From contig OX465282.1 in assembly GCA_949987705.1 (NCBI GenBank), positions 92,244,070 through 92,308,069 of the forward strand: 64,000 nucleotides of DNA, given 5' to 3'. Every line of letters starts with the position of its first letter. Position 1 is the stretch's first letter. A program made the position numbers and the translations under genes. The stretch is from Thereva unica. Taxonomy: Eukaryota; Arthropoda; Insecta; Diptera; Therevidae. The notes beneath the pieces were generated by a model. That model searched no databases. It was given only the letters and a program-made list of their open reading frames with translations, and was not told the origin of the DNA. This document shows, piece after piece, positions 1 to 11,700 of the stretch.

Positions 1-899
1 GTGTTTTGCCCGTATTACTGGTATCGACGAAAATTTAATACACAGATTTTACATAGTAATGCAAGCGATCATATGTGAGTTTCAATTAGACCCTGACAAA
101 TTCAAAACGTACGATATGGAAACTGCACAACTTTTTGTTGATACTTACCCTTGGTATTAGGGAATCCAATCCCGCACTATATTTGCGGGATCAATAATGC
201 AGGACCAGACATGCGGGATCCGCGGGATTAGCGGGATTTGGGCAATAGAAGCACCTCTTATAAGAATTGGGATTTAATAAAGAAATATTTCAAAGTAGGA
301 TAGATTTAGGCCCTCCGAACACGAGTCGACTGATTTGCAATTCCAGTTGCACCCGCATCTGTTTCTTCATCTTGCCCGTTCACGGAAGTGGGAATCCATG
401 CACGGGTCGACGGAAACGATACCGATTTGAAACTAGTTTGACTGCTCGCGCGCGACTGTTCTTGCCGGTCAGAAGCGATATTAGTTACGTTGTTGCATTT
501 TATTTGAACAACTTGAAATTTTCCTAAAACCTTTGAAAACTATGTGGACACAGAACAGCAATTGATACAAAATCAGTTGTACTCGTGTGTGGACAAAGGT
601 TCAATCAGATTGCTAATTGGATGTGCACGTAATCCTTGTGAGACCAGTTTGAAAGTGGGATTTCAAATCAGTCGAATCGTGTGCGGAGGATCTTAAGGCT
701 CAATTATACTGGACGCAACGAATCGCAACAGACTGGATTAAAATGTCAAATGAGTTTCAATACAGAGAAATTATATTGAAGTGATTATACTGGACGCAAT
801 GGATCAGAACGGACCGGATTCAAGTTTAAAAAAAAATCAAAAATTTGGAAATTAAAATTTTAAGCATAAGCCCAAAATTTGGCAAAACCTTGCCGAAAA
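1..899. other. No gene recognised; short internal repeats
   Basis: No reading frame here resembles a known protein. A cluster of GCGGGAT words lies at about 172-236, and an imperfect direct repeat containing ACTGGACGCAA occurs at about 702-745 and 783-826. The 3' end of LINE copy A1 begins at about 900. Confidence 0.5.
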
Positions 900-3570
900 A
901 TTCTTCTTTGATCCGTTAGCTGGCGATCCGAGCGGGACGTCCCCGCAACGGATACGCTGCTGTCGGTGCCGCTGGTTCCCGAACTCTATTCACGATTCGC
1001 TTCCATTCTTCTCGGTTTTTGGCGGTGTCTCGAGCCTCGGTAACTGATAATCGTTGATTCTTTAAGTCACCCTCGATATTCTTCAACCAGGTTTTCTTCG
1101 GTGCCGATCGCTGTATTCTCCAGTCTGCAAGACGGTCTCGCCAGAGAAGTTTACGTGGCAAGCGGTTATCATCCATTCGGCAAACATGTCCAAACCACCG
1201 TAGTCGACGTTTTTGCATTTCTTCTTCGATCAGTGTTTGCTGATCGCATCTTTGTCTGACAACCTCGTTTCGAAGGCGATCACGGAGTGAGACACGGAGG
1301 ATCTGCCTCAAACATCGCATTTGGAAGACCTCGAGCTTCTTAACGTCCGGTTTGAGCAGTGTCCACGTTTCAGATCCATAAAGAAGAATCGGAAGAATCA
1401 ACGTTCGGTAAAGACGTAGTTTTGTTTTGATGGAGATATTTGCTCGTTTCCATATGCACCACTTGAGCGAGGCGAATGTTGCTGTTGCCTGGCCGATACG
1501 GCTGTGAACGTCGGCCGTCGATGCTACTTTCGTTTCCTCAACCAATGATCCCAAATATTTGAACCTTGGAACCTGTTCGATTTGGGTTCCATCGAGGTGA
1601 ACACTGGCTCTTGATCCATCCGTTGTGAGCACTTTGGTCTTTTCCGCATTGATTTTTAACCCGTATGATTGGGCGATGCGGGAAATATCGTATAAGATGT
1701 CCGTTGCTTCGGCATCCGTGTCGGCGAAAACAGCGCTATCGTCGGCGAACATTAAGTCTGTTACGAAGTTGTTGTCGTCGTATTGAACTCCGAGTCGTCC
1801 ATCGAATGCTTCACGCATAATCGCGTCGATCACAACGTTGAAGAGAAGTGGCGAAGCGACGTCTCCCTGTCGGACACCCGTCTGAATCGGGAACTCCTCG
1901 GATAAGTCGTTTCGAATACGAACGCTGCTGGTTGAGCCATCGTACGACGCTTGGAGAAGTTGGATGATTCTCAATGGCACGTGTTCGGTTACCAAGACTC
2001 TCCACAAGCTGTTCCAATCGATGCAATCGAAAGCGGATTTGAAATCGATGAAAACGACGACAATTCGTTTGCCGCGACGAATTCTTTCTTCCATTAACTG
2101 ACGGAGGGCGAATATTTGATCAATGCATCCTCGATGTGGTCTAAATCCCGCTTGTTCCTCCCGGATCGTTTGCTCTCGATGTTTCTGTAGCCTCGATTGT
2201 ATTATTTTCGTAAATACTTTACCGACGATCGAAAGAAGGCTAATACCGCGATAATTCTTGCATTCCCGACTGTCGCCTTTCTTCAAAATTGGGACAACGA
2301 TCGCTTTCTTCCATACCGAAGGGACACGATCCGAATGCCATATGTGTGTTATGAGGACATGAAGTCGTTGTGATAAGACATCACCTCCAGCTTTGATCAT
2401 CTCGGCGGTTACTTGGTCTATTCCCGGCGCTTTTCCATTTTTCAGCGATTTTATTGCTGTCTTCACCTCGATAATTGTTGGTTCGGTATCGAGAAACTGA
2501 TTCATCGGGTGTTCGATAATCGGTGGTTCGGGTGCTGGACCTTGCGGCGGATCGTGGTTATACAGCTGGTGGAAGAATGCTCTCCACCGCTCCAGGCGTT
2601 CATGGGCAGAAGTCACAAAAGTTCCATCCGATTTTTTGATGTTGTCGTTTGTTGATGTTGTTTTGCCGCCTAACCGGCGGATTGTCTGGTACAGCGTCCG
2701 GTACTCGTGCCTCGACGCCGCTTTTTCCATGTCGGCCGCAACGTTATTCCAGTACGCTTCTCGTTCCAATTTCATTTTCTGCCGAACTTCTTTGTTCAAT
2801 CTTCGGTATTCCTCAAAGTCGACGTGTTTCATGCGCTTCCGCTGATCGACGAGGTCCAGACAGCTGTCCTAGATCCATGGCTGCGTCCGTTTACGGATAG
2901 TTGGACACAACTCCATTGCACACTCCACAATAGACTCCGACAATTGCCTTTCTTCTACATCGATATCGTCCGGTATTGCGAGCGCCGCGAATTTGTTGGA
3001 TAATGCCATTTGAAACTCTCGCCCGATGGCCGGGTCCCGTAGGCACGCCCAATTTTTCTTGGCTGGTGGTGGCTCCGTCTTCTTCGCTCTTTGCAATCGC
3101 ATCTGCAATTTCGCTCGAACAAGATAATGGTCCGATCCGGAATCGGGTCCACGCATTGCACGTACGTCTTTAAGCGTCGATCGGAATCTTGTGTTGATCA
3201 AAACGTAGTCTAACATCGCCGAGTCTTTGCCGGATGGATTTCGCCAGGTGAGTTGGTGTTTGAGTGGATGGCGGAAAATGCTGTTGCCAACGATCAAGTT
3301 GTTTGACGATGCGAATGAAAGCAGGCGTAAGCCGTTGTCATTAATTACTCCGTGTCCGAATTTGCCCATGGTTTCTTCCCAGCCGGTTCGATCTACTCCT
3401 GAATGTGCATTGAAATCCCCCGCGAGAATTATTAATTCGGTTTGAGGTATCATATCCAGCGTCCGTTGAAGCTGATCGTAAAATTCGTCCTTGTTCGTGT
3501 CCGTGCTGGTCTCGGTTGGCGCATAAACGGATATGATATGGGTCTTGATCGTTCCACTGATGGTTATAAC
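900..3570 (-). mobile_element. RTE-like non-LTR retrotransposon, copy A1 (5'-truncated)
   Basis: The element runs on the minus strand with an endonuclease domain followed by a reverse transcriptase in one frame. After the stop codon at 916-918 the 3' tail is very short and made of GAAGAA-like triplets, which is typical of the RTE clade. It is nearly identical to copy A2 at 35.6 kb, and a third piece lies at the window edge (63.8 kb). The first part of the endonuclease is missing: recognisable homology begins near 3570, and the sequence beyond is unrelated. Confidence 0.85.
916..3570 (-). pseudogene. LINE A1 endonuclease-reverse transcriptase, broken by one stop
   Basis: The upstream part (3570 down to 2872) shows an APE-type endonuclease: VYAPTE, LAGDFNAHSG and GSDHYLV motifs. 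The downstream part (2868 down to 919, about 650 codons) is a reverse transcriptase with FIDFKSAFDCI, GVRQGDVASPLLF and FADDSA (catalytic F-A-D-D), ending in the RLRWFGHVCRM tail motif common in RTE-like elements. The two parts are in the same frame and separated only by a TAG at 2869-2871. Copy A2 has TCG (serine) there, so the stop is a private mutation of A1. The longest ATG-started frame after the stop begins at 2832. Target-primed reverse transcription is the family role; with a missing N-terminus and a stop, this copy should be inactive. Confidence 0.85.
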
Positions 3571-3712
3571 ATTTGTTTGAAAAATTAGGAAGTACAAATG
3601 GCCTAGGCGGGGATGCACTTCCTTTTTTCCTTCCATAGAATGTGTTTTGGAAGTACTTATACCACTTTTATTATTGAACTCATATACAAAGTGATTATGT
3701 TGTAAATTTTTG

Positions 3713-3909
3713 GGCAACTTTTATGCTACGGCCTTTACTTTTGAAGTTATAAGCAATTTTAATGTGAAAATTGGCTTTATTTCGTACTTTTCTCGTAGTT
3801 TTCCACCGCAGCTTTGTCGAAAAGTACCAAATAAGTACGAAATAAAGCCAATTTTCACATTAAAATTGCTTATAACTTCAAAAGTAAAGGCCGTAGCATA
3901 AAAGTTGCC
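3713..3909. repeat. Perfect inverted repeat, 77-bp arms
   Basis: Positions 3713-3789 and 3833-3909 are exact reverse complements, separated by a 43-base loop. Inside the loop region GTACTTTTC and GAAAAGTAC can also pair. Both arms begin GGCAACTTTTATGCTACG when read inward. It lies about 140 bases beyond the truncated 5' end of LINE A1. It may be a foldback MITE or a source of hairpin RNA; no target duplication was identified. Confidence 0.9.
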
Positions 3910-4472
3910 CTGACCTTATTCATAGGAAATTGTCCAAGCTTTCCAATTTTGTAAAAAAAAATTAATTAACTACGTATTTTTTGGAGAAAAAGGTAGTTGA
4001 ACTTGAAATTTTAGTGAAAAAAAAACAAAACTTTGATTTTGACGACCCATAACTCTAAAAGTTGGTGGGTTAGAACCTCGACTTTTACAGTTTTAGATAG
4101 GTGGGAGTATTCTGCGTAAATTGCCACCTTATTCACGAAAATATTTCACAGGGTTACAAAAATACAGGGTGATATAAAAACATCTATCAAAAAATTTCAA
4201 AACGCCCTAGCGGCTAACCGTTACGACTTACCCCCCCTCCCCCTTACAATTTTTTGTTCGTCTACTCCCACTGACTAACATACTTCAATTTCAGCCAAAT
4301 CCGCCGGGACCCTTTTCTCGTATAATTTGTGCGGTGTCCTTTACCAAGTCCAAAGTGTCTGCCAGATACATCTGTATCTTTTCCTTACTACTTCGTAGGT
4401 ATGTATAATAATTGAGTTTTTGATGTCTAATAGAATCCTCCTTATACCGCAATTTTATTTTCAAATTTTTAG

Positions 4473-4944
4473 GCGATGCTGCATTTCCATTAATGGAAAA
4501 TTTAATGCGTCCTTATCCGGGATTGAATCAATTGACAAATGAAGAGAGAATTTTTAATTACCGGTTATCTCGAGCGCGAAGAACAATTGAAAACGCTTTT
4601 GGAATTTTAGCTTCACGTTGGAGAATATTATTCACAAGCATGCATCTTCTACCATGCAATGCAGTTGCAATTACGCTTGCTACAACTGCATTACATAATT
4701 TTTTGATAGGTAGAAATTCTTCGTTATCTTTTGAATACTGTCCTCCAAACTATGCCGATACCAGCTTAAGTGATGGGCAAGTTATACAAGGATAATGGAG
4801 AGACGAAATATCCCCCTTGGAATCTGTTCGTAGAACAGGATCAACAGATCCAACAGAACAGCTTATGAATTAAGAAATAAATTAAAAAATTATTTAAATA
4901 ACGCTGGTTCTGTTAGTTGGCAAAAAAGTATTGTTCAACAGTGA
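4473..4944 (+). pseudogene. PIF/Harbinger (HARBI1-like) transposase, C-terminal exon, decayed
   Basis: The frame following a TTTTTAG splice acceptor at 4472 reads GDAAFPLMENLMRPYPG, then ERIFNYRLSRARRTIENAFG, the C-terminal part of the DDE_Tnp_4 nuclease fold that holds the third catalytic acid (E in RTIENAFG). The frame is cut by TAA at 4793-4795. In-frame WRDEISPLESV follows it, and a one-base loss near 4860 shifts the frame before the final NNAGSVSWQKSIVQQ and a TGA at 4942-4944. N-terminal exons with the first two catalytic aspartates were not found upstream. Role in the family: cut-and-paste transposition. Not functional here. Confidence 0.8.
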
Positions 4945-4949
4945 AATAA

Positions 4950-5185
4950 ATACATGTGAAATTATAAAAAATATAAGAACAAAGCTTTTTTAATTAATAT
5001 TATATTGTAATTCAGTTCAAAAATAACAAAAAAAAAATTCAATTCAAAAATAACAAAAAAATAATTCACATCAAAAATAACATAAAACAATTCAATTCAA
5101 AAATATAATAAAAAAATAATTCAATTAAAAAATAATATAAAAAAATTAACTAAACTGAAATAATTCAATTCAGAATTAACTAAAA
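4950..5185. repeat. AT-rich degenerate tandem repeat, about 30-bp unit
   Basis: Seven or so imperfect copies of an AATTCAATTCAAAAATAA-like unit separated by A-runs follow the transposase exon. No coding potential is visible. Confidence 0.7.
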
Positions 5186-5717
5186 TAATTCCTTATATGT
5201 ACATTTAATTGAACATTTGTTTACTTATTTTTTGAATTTTGCTCTATTATATAATTATGTAGTTATAAAGCAAATACTCTTTGAGGGTTTGCGAAAAGCC
5301 TTTTAAATATGATTTTAAAAAGGAACAAAAATGATCCACTGGATCATCCTTCTCCTCGTATTTTTTTTAAAAGTTGTAGAATTGTTGTGGTTTCATCATC
5401 CCCAGTTTGTTTTTTGTTGGTGGTGGCTCTGTTGTGACTTTCTCCTACATTGCATGTGCTGGGCGTTGTTTCTTCTAAATATTCCTCCTCGTAAACTTCC
5501 CAGCAGGCGGAATTATCTAATGAAGGCTCTGAATAAATATTTTCGTAGTTACCCTGGGTCCTGTAATATTTAGAAATGATATTTAGTAATCTACTAGCAA
5601 AAACCCGCGTGCGTTGCAACGCCTTTCAATAAAATAAGATTATGGGGACACAGTCTGCGATAGGAAAAAGCTATAGTGAAAAAAGAACAAATCTGGGAAA
5701 ATTGATTTTGGGAGATG

Positions 5718-7000
5718 ACCGCCATGGACCAAATGATATATTGAGTATACTATATTGCCTATGGTGTTCTACTTATCATACTCTTTCATTTGATACCCAT
5801 GTCGAAGGGGTTGTGAAGAAAATATTAATCCGCACTCTTGAGATGGCCGCTATGGACCAAACGATATATTGAGTATACTATATTGCATATGGTGTTCTAC
5901 TTATCATACTCTCTCATTTAATACCCATCTCGAAGGGGTTGGGAAGAAAATGGTAATCCGCCCTCTTGAGATGACCGCCATGTACCAAACGATATATTGA
6001 GTATACTATATTGCTTATATTGTTCTACTTATCATACTCTTTCATTTGATACCCATCTAGAAGGGGTTGTGAAGAAAATGGTAAACCGCCCTTTTGAGAA
6101 GGCCGCCATGGACCAAATTATAAATTGAGTATACTATATTGATTATGGTGTTCTACTTTTCATAGCCTTTCATTTGATACCCATGTCTCGGGTGTTGTGA
6201 AGAAAATGGTAATCCGCACTCTTGATGGCCGCCATAAATCTAAAGACATAGTCTATGGCCTTCTTCTTATAATGCCCTTTCATTTGATACCAATGTCGAA
6301 GGGGTAGTGAAGAAAATGATCATCCTCCCTCTTGAGATGACCGCCATGGACCAAACGATATATTGAGTATACATACTATATTGCTTATGGTGTTCTACTT
6401 ATCATAGCCTTTCATTTGAAATCCATATCGAGGGGTGTGAAGATAATGGTAATCCAACCTCTGGAGATGGCCGCTATGGACCAAACGATATATTGAGTAT
6501 ACTTTATTGCCTATGGTGTTCTACTTATCATAGTCTTTCATTTGATATCCATGTCGAAGGGGTTGTGAAGAAAATGGTCATCTGCTCTCTTGAGATGACT
6601 GCCATGGACCAAACGATATATGTGCCCATAATTATGAAAGTGGTCTAAGTCAAAATTTAAAAAAAATGAGTTTATCAGTTATTTCATACCACATTAGTTT
6701 AAACTAAATGTATTCAATGTAATTTTTACGAAATTGTCAAAAATGAACCATTAGATAGTGGTTGTAATTTCAACATTATATGGAATTCATTCAGTGTGTC
6801 AAATGCAATTCATTAAATATCTTCAAACAAGAAATATATGACTTAGACCACTTTCATAATTATGGGCACATATTGAGTATACTATATTGCTTTTGGTGTT
6901 CTACTTACCATAACCTTTCATTTGATATCCATGTCGAGGGGTTGTAAAGAAAATGATAATCCGCCCTCTTGAGATGGCTGCTATGGACCAAACGCCTGCT
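5718..7000. repeat. Tandem array of about 127-bp units in Helitron 1
   Basis: About nine units share CCATGGACCAAACGATATAT, GAGTATACTATATTGC, CTTTCATTTGATACCCATG and TGTGAAGAAAATGG. One unit near 6230 is shortened, and another is interrupted by the MITE at 6621-6870. Central tandem repeats are common in non-autonomous Helitrons. Confidence 0.85.
6621..6870. mobile_element. 250-bp MITE with TA target duplication (Tc1/mariner type)
   Basis: Thirty-two terminal bases (6621-6652, starting TGTGCCCATAATTATGAAAG) are exactly inverted at 6839-6870. TA flanks both ends (6619-6620, 6871-6872), and removing the insert restores the ACGATATATTGAG word of the surrounding tandem repeat. No coding capacity. 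A TA duplication points to Tc1/mariner-type transposase. Confidence 0.92.
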
Positions 7001-7577
7001 TTTCTGTTGAAATTTTTTTGCTATAGACCTCACGGAGCCCGAGACCTTTCCAACGAATGCAAAACCGTGGAAATCGGATCGTGCGTTCTGGAATTATAGC
7101 GTCAGGAAGGAAACCCCGACTTATTTTTATATTATAGATTTCTACTACATAATTATTTAATTACTTTGGGGATTTAATACAGTCTTTTAAAAACATTAGA
7201 TCAGGCATGTGTGCCCATTCAGATGACTGAGATGCACCACTGCCTGAGGGGATATTTCGTTGGTTTAATTCCCTCTGGAACTTATCCCGTAAGTACGTCC
7301 ACTTTTTTTTAATAAATAATACTAGAAAAAGAATGATAATTTTTCGTATAAACTAAAAAATATCTCGAGTATATACCTGAACACTCCAGATCTTCTGAAA
7401 TTTTTTTCCATACAAGCTCCTTACTCCTTGAATCCCTGTATTGTTTATGTTTTTTGTCGCATAGTTGGGGATAGTTTCTCACAAGAGAAATCAACATTTC
7501 TATTTTTTCCCCTTGTATTGACTGCATTCTTTTAAAATAAAGAAAAATTGAGATGCAAATATTTAGTAATGGCAAAA

Positions 7578-8690
7578 TGGCTGAAAATCCAGCTAGAATA
7601 CAAATTTAAAGGGCTGGCTCAAGCAGGTTTTTGAAAAAATAAAAAATCCCTAAAACCCTGATCACCTCAACCTCAGCCCAACAATGAAAGGAAGAAAGGA
7701 CTGTTACTGAACAGTACAAGTAAAGAGACACGTGCTTATCTAATAAAGGGCAAAAAGGAACAAATTATTTGTACTGCTAGAAGAGCGACTTTAAGCTAAA
7801 TTTTACCACTTCAATGGACACCAGCTTCCTGAAAAATCACTGTCACATTCCTAATAAAAGAAAAGCATGTTATTTGCCCTCCAACTGTTCCACATCCAAT
7901 AAAAGACAGTAAGAAATGTGGATATGAAAGTTCTCTAAACGATTAACTTAGCTGCATGCAAAATGATATTATGAATGATATTACAGAATTGTTTACAAAT
8001 GCACGAGCTAACAATAATATTTGCTGTCTTTTATTTAACATAAAATCAGAAATCTCGCGTTCCGCAGAAGCACTTTACTATGTATAGATTTGAAACAACG
8101 AAGAGAGGAGGCACCCAATGTGAATGTTTATTCTTAAATTTTTTCAACAAACAACTATAGTACAAGTAAAGAGACACGTGCTTATCAAATTAAGGGCAAC
8201 AAGGAACAAATTATAAGTACTGCTAGGCGACCATAATTGTTTCAAGAAGACCGACTTTAAGCTATATTTTACCAGCTTCCTGAAAAATCTGTGTCACATT
8301 CCTAATAAAACAAAAGGACGCCTACTAACCTGTTTTTAGCCCTCCAACTGTCCCAATAAGAGGTGGATATGAAAGTACTTTTGCAAAATGATATCAATAA
8401 TATTGCAGAAAAACATTTTTTCATTTTATTTTACACTAATAAAAAGAATCTTCACTACTTTTGCTCCGTCCAAAGAGAGTCGTCCGCCTTTTTTCAGTCT
8501 TTTAACAATTACAAGCTGTCAAAGTAACGGGCTGAATAGCTGAAACGAATACCGAAATGAAATAAATTTATATCTTTCGTTCAGTTTCGGTTCTGTTCGT
8601 TTATATAACCGCGTTCATATATTTTCATACGATTTATTTCATTTTTTTCGTTTCGGTTCGTTTTCGTTTCTGCTATATGATCGGGCCTTA
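7578..8690. repeat. Non-coding stretch with a direct duplication
   Basis: A segment starting ACAAGTAAAGAGACACGTGC occurs at about 7718-7870 and again at about 8162-8310, with shared words GGAACAAATTAT, CGACTTTAAGCTA, CCAGCTTCCTGAAAAATC and TCACATTCCTAATAAAA. The downstream flank (8340-8400) also echoes 7870-7930. No protein is recognised. Confidence 0.6.
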
Positions 8691-8730
8691 AGCCGCTAGG
8701 GCGTTTTGAAATTTTTTTGGTAGAGGTAAA

Positions 8731-8758
8731 CCACTGACATATAGTACTATATGTCAGT
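8731..8758. repeat. Perfect 28-bp palindrome
   Basis: The 28 bases centred on GTAC at about 8744-8745 are their own reverse complement; each half reads CACTGACATATAGT. It interrupts the right inverted repeat of the probable Harbinger element and looks like a small secondary insertion or foldback. Confidence 0.85.
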
Positions 8759-8799
8759 GAGGTAAACATATCACCTTGAATTTTTGTTACTTAGCGTCA

Positions 8800-11700
8800 T
8801 CTATAGAGGCCGTCTTGATGAAAACTAAATGATCTCACTGTTTTACTTGAACGTATGTAGGCCGTATGGACAATATATCTGCACAGTCCGACTGTAGTTA
8901 AATGTCACAGTTAAAACTGAAGGTGTGTAGCGGTCCTAATAGTACGGTTGGACATTCTATTTTTCGGTCACTGAGTATTACGACGCGAGTTCATTTTTAA
9001 TCTATCGGCTTCTATAAAATTTGATGTCCTTCTGGCTCAGTTATGATGCTTGCTACAATCAGCTTTATTACGAGATCAGTTTACCCATCTACAAGTTAAA
9101 AGCCGTATAATGCCATTACACCTAAGCACATCATAATGGTTTACTAATTACATGTATTTAGTGCCTAGACGCTTTTATTCCGATCAAACTACACCTGACT
9201 TTAACAGAAAAGAAAAATAAAAAAATAATAATAAAGTTGACGTCCCCTTAATTTATTTCACATGCACCTTAAGGTTCTGCTTAAAACAGTGCTCAGACTA
9301 ATTAGAACTATTAAGCATACATCTGCGGCCTTAAAGAACGTCAAGTCTTAACCTCTTTAAGTACCATAAACGTCATCATGCTTTCAAACCGACAGAAAAG
9401 CCAGCCACATAACGTACAACCACCTAAGCCGACTACTCTTAATGCCTTCCAGGATTCATTTCTGTGCACGGAAAAAATGGGGAAGAGAAAAAAAATATAG
9501 TAAAACCAAAAACAAAAGATTTTAATCTTTGGGAGGAAAATGCAACTTTCTCGTCCGAGGTGGAAAATTCCCTCGAATAGAAAACAATGAGGAGTCTGGT
9601 CTCGTCTATTAATTGCTCCACGAATGAATAGCCCCGACAGAGCATAGTCCTTCATCCCTTAGCCTAGCCTTGATTTACTGCCTTCGCATGGCTATAGTAA
9701 ACTTTGACTGTGTCCCTATCCGGACTAGTTACAGTCGTAGTTTTCAGCAAAACGAATGGCAACACACAAAGGCGAAGAAGAGTTTCGATTATTTTTTTGC
9801 TGCTTTCTTTATTTTTTTTTACTGTTTTGACATTTCCCTTTTTGCAGAGTCATCAACACAAAACAAACGACTGGCAAGGGAGGATCCCGGTACTGCTGGA
9901 CGATTAAACGACAACGCAAGGCTATTTACAAGTGATGGAAGGCTGCAGAGAGAAGTTTGATGATTTTCTTTTAAAAACCCTTCTATCTCCACCATTTCCT
10001 CTTTTTGATAGGAAATCTATAGGTATCAAGATTAGGCCGCCGTCCTTACTCTACTACCCAGCCACACCCCTCCCACCACAGGTTGACTTGACGAAAAGTG
10101 GAAATTTTCAAGGAAGCTTGATGCTTTTAGATGGGGCTACACGAGAATCCCCGAGAAAAGAGCTCTAAACCTCATATCGATCTAGGATGTCAACCTGTCA
10201 GAAGTGGAATGGTTCTGACAGCCAGGAGTAAGACAAAACCTACTTCTTACTATCACCATCATCGAATCATCGCTCCTTATGGGAAAGGTATTTGCCTTTA
10301 CGAAAGGATAATCGATAAGCAGTCGCTTAGGAACTCCAAATAGAGGAAGGGCTGACAGATGGAATTCGTGCAAATCCCTAGGAACAGCCTCCTTTTTCGT
10401 CATTCAACAACAGTAGATGAAAGAACTCTTTCGTCGAGACAAATTTTGAACGTCAGCTTTCCCAGCATTCAGCTCCTGCTGCTGGCTCTTTGGGCAAAGT
10501 GTAGAATTTATTATTTATTTCCCGGAATGTTAAGGAAATTAACAGGAAGTGCTTCCATCTTAAGGAGACGAAAGTGCAATAGCTCGTTTCGCTTCGTTGG
10601 CTCCAGCACTGATGAAGATTGGAATCGATTTTTGCACTTCAACATGTAAACGCTGGCGAGCGTTCTAGGTCTCTGGCTCCACATTCCGGCCGCATTTACT
10701 ACGTCGTTTTTGGATGAAAGACTGCTGGGCCCATTTCCCAGGTACTCCTACTCCTGTTGATGCTCAATTTAGCGAATGGGAATTGAATTGTTCTGACACG
10801 AATTCATTTTGTGATATATGAGATAGGCGAGCCTGCAAAGTGCCTACGGGGGTGAGGTTTACTTTTAAGGCACAATTCCTATGGGAAAATAATCCAGTCT
10901 CAAGAATCGCGTCATATACTCCTTCAACGAAGGGGCAGGGAAGTAATGAGAATTTTTTTAGAGATTTCCTCTTAGTCCCCAATAAAGATATGAAGGATCC
11001 TCAATTTCTATCAATTTTTTCTCATTCTCGGCTAATGCTACAGCGTGGCATGGTGTGGCCCTGTGCCAAATCTGCTGGAAGTATCATGATTTCGAGCTTT
11101 TCATAGGGCGAAATCTGCTGCTATTCAAGTTGCCGATATAAAGGCAATTTTTCATAAGAATCAATGGACTGAATTGAAATTCTTTCTTCCTCACATAATT
11201 TGATTGACGCCTCGAATCCTTGGATGTTCAAAATTAAGGCCGGGAATATTGTACCGTCATATGTTTCTTTTTGGGAATTTTTTTGAAAATCGTAAAAATA
11301 TGCTTTAAGACAAGAAGAAGCAATTTCATTTAAGATTAAAGGAGATTTTTATCTTTTATCGTTCCTTAAATATTAAGGATACAATTTATTTTTCGTGGAA
11401 TTTACGAGCAATAGGAACAAAAAATTTCTGTTCCCAACAAGCTACCTCAGCTATGCCTTTATGGTTACAAGGCTGGTGGTATTTATATTTAGAAATTCAT
11501 TAAAAACATCATAAGAAATGATCTTGAAAATAACGTTATGAACATTTGCAGAAAATTCCGTCTAGATCGATTCACTTATTTTCGAGTTATACAAGGATGA
11601 ATATTAATAAAAAAAATTAAATGAACGTTTTTACAGATGGTTGATTAAATTCTCCGAAGATTTAAATATGGAATCAAATAAGTTCCTACGGTGGTTAGTA

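Larger units (their letters stand above)
5594..7138 (-). mobile_element. Helitron 1, complete and non-autonomous
   Basis: Read on the minus strand the element begins TCTATAATATAAAAATAAGT (7138) and ends with a hairpin palindrome GCGTTGCAACGC, then GCGGGTTTTTG and CTAG (5597-5594). The flanks are A at 5593 and T at 7139, the A|T target expected for Helitrons. The 5' end continues into a CCTTCCTGACGCTATAATTC block. It sits inside the large intron of the MADF-BESS gene and encodes no visible protein. Most of the interior is a tandem array. Confidence 0.85.
5247..7527 (-). pseudogene. MADF-BESS domain protein, three exons, frameshift in last exon
   Basis: Exon 1 (7527-7377) starts MQSIQGEKIEMLISLV and contains YPQLCDKKHKQYRD and WKKISEDLE, the start of a MADF DNA-binding domain. 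Exon 2 (7321-7165) completes it with FIKKKWTYLRDKFQRE. Exon 3 (5560-5247) is acidic and then ends with a BESS-like segment (DDPVDHFCSFLKSYLKGF). Introns 7376-7322 and 7164-5561 both obey GT-AG and keep the phase (G|TA and AA|G). The 1.6 kb intron holds a whole Helitron. In exon 3 a run of eight A near 5365 shifts the frame, so the BESS part is read only after a one-base correction; this could be a true mutation or an assembly slip. MADF-BESS proteins bind DNA and dimerise. Position and orientation suggest it is the second gene of the Harbinger element. Confidence 0.75.
4154..8796. mobile_element. Probable PIF/Harbinger element with nested insertions
   Basis: A convergent pair, a Harbinger-type transposase on plus and a MADF-BESS gene on minus, is enclosed by inverted sequences. 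AAAACGCCCTAGCGGCT at about 4200-4216 recurs inverted at about 8696-8712, and the similarity continues outward (GTTACAAAAATACAGGGTGATA against GTAACAAAAATTCAAGGTGATA). The right arm carries an extra 28-bp palindrome. Two-gene Harbinger elements pairing a transposase with a MYB/SANT- or MADF-type protein are known. Exact termini and a 3-bp target duplication could not be fixed, so the boundaries are approximate and membership in one element is inferred. Confidence 0.5.

Noticed and set aside
5331..5573. 80-codon plus-strand frame rich in W and L, resembling a membrane peptide
   Set aside because: It is the antisense of the acidic MADF-BESS exon, whose minus-strand reading has splice sites in phase and a recognisable BESS segment.
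5604..5625. GCGTTGCAACGC palindrome as a transcription-factor site
   Set aside because: It is repeated, with variants, next to CTAG at four Helitron ends, so it is the Helitron 3' hairpin.
9341..10982. Cluster of 67-104 codon frames on both strands
   Set aside because: They overlap each other, lack motifs, and their length is expected by chance in this base composition.
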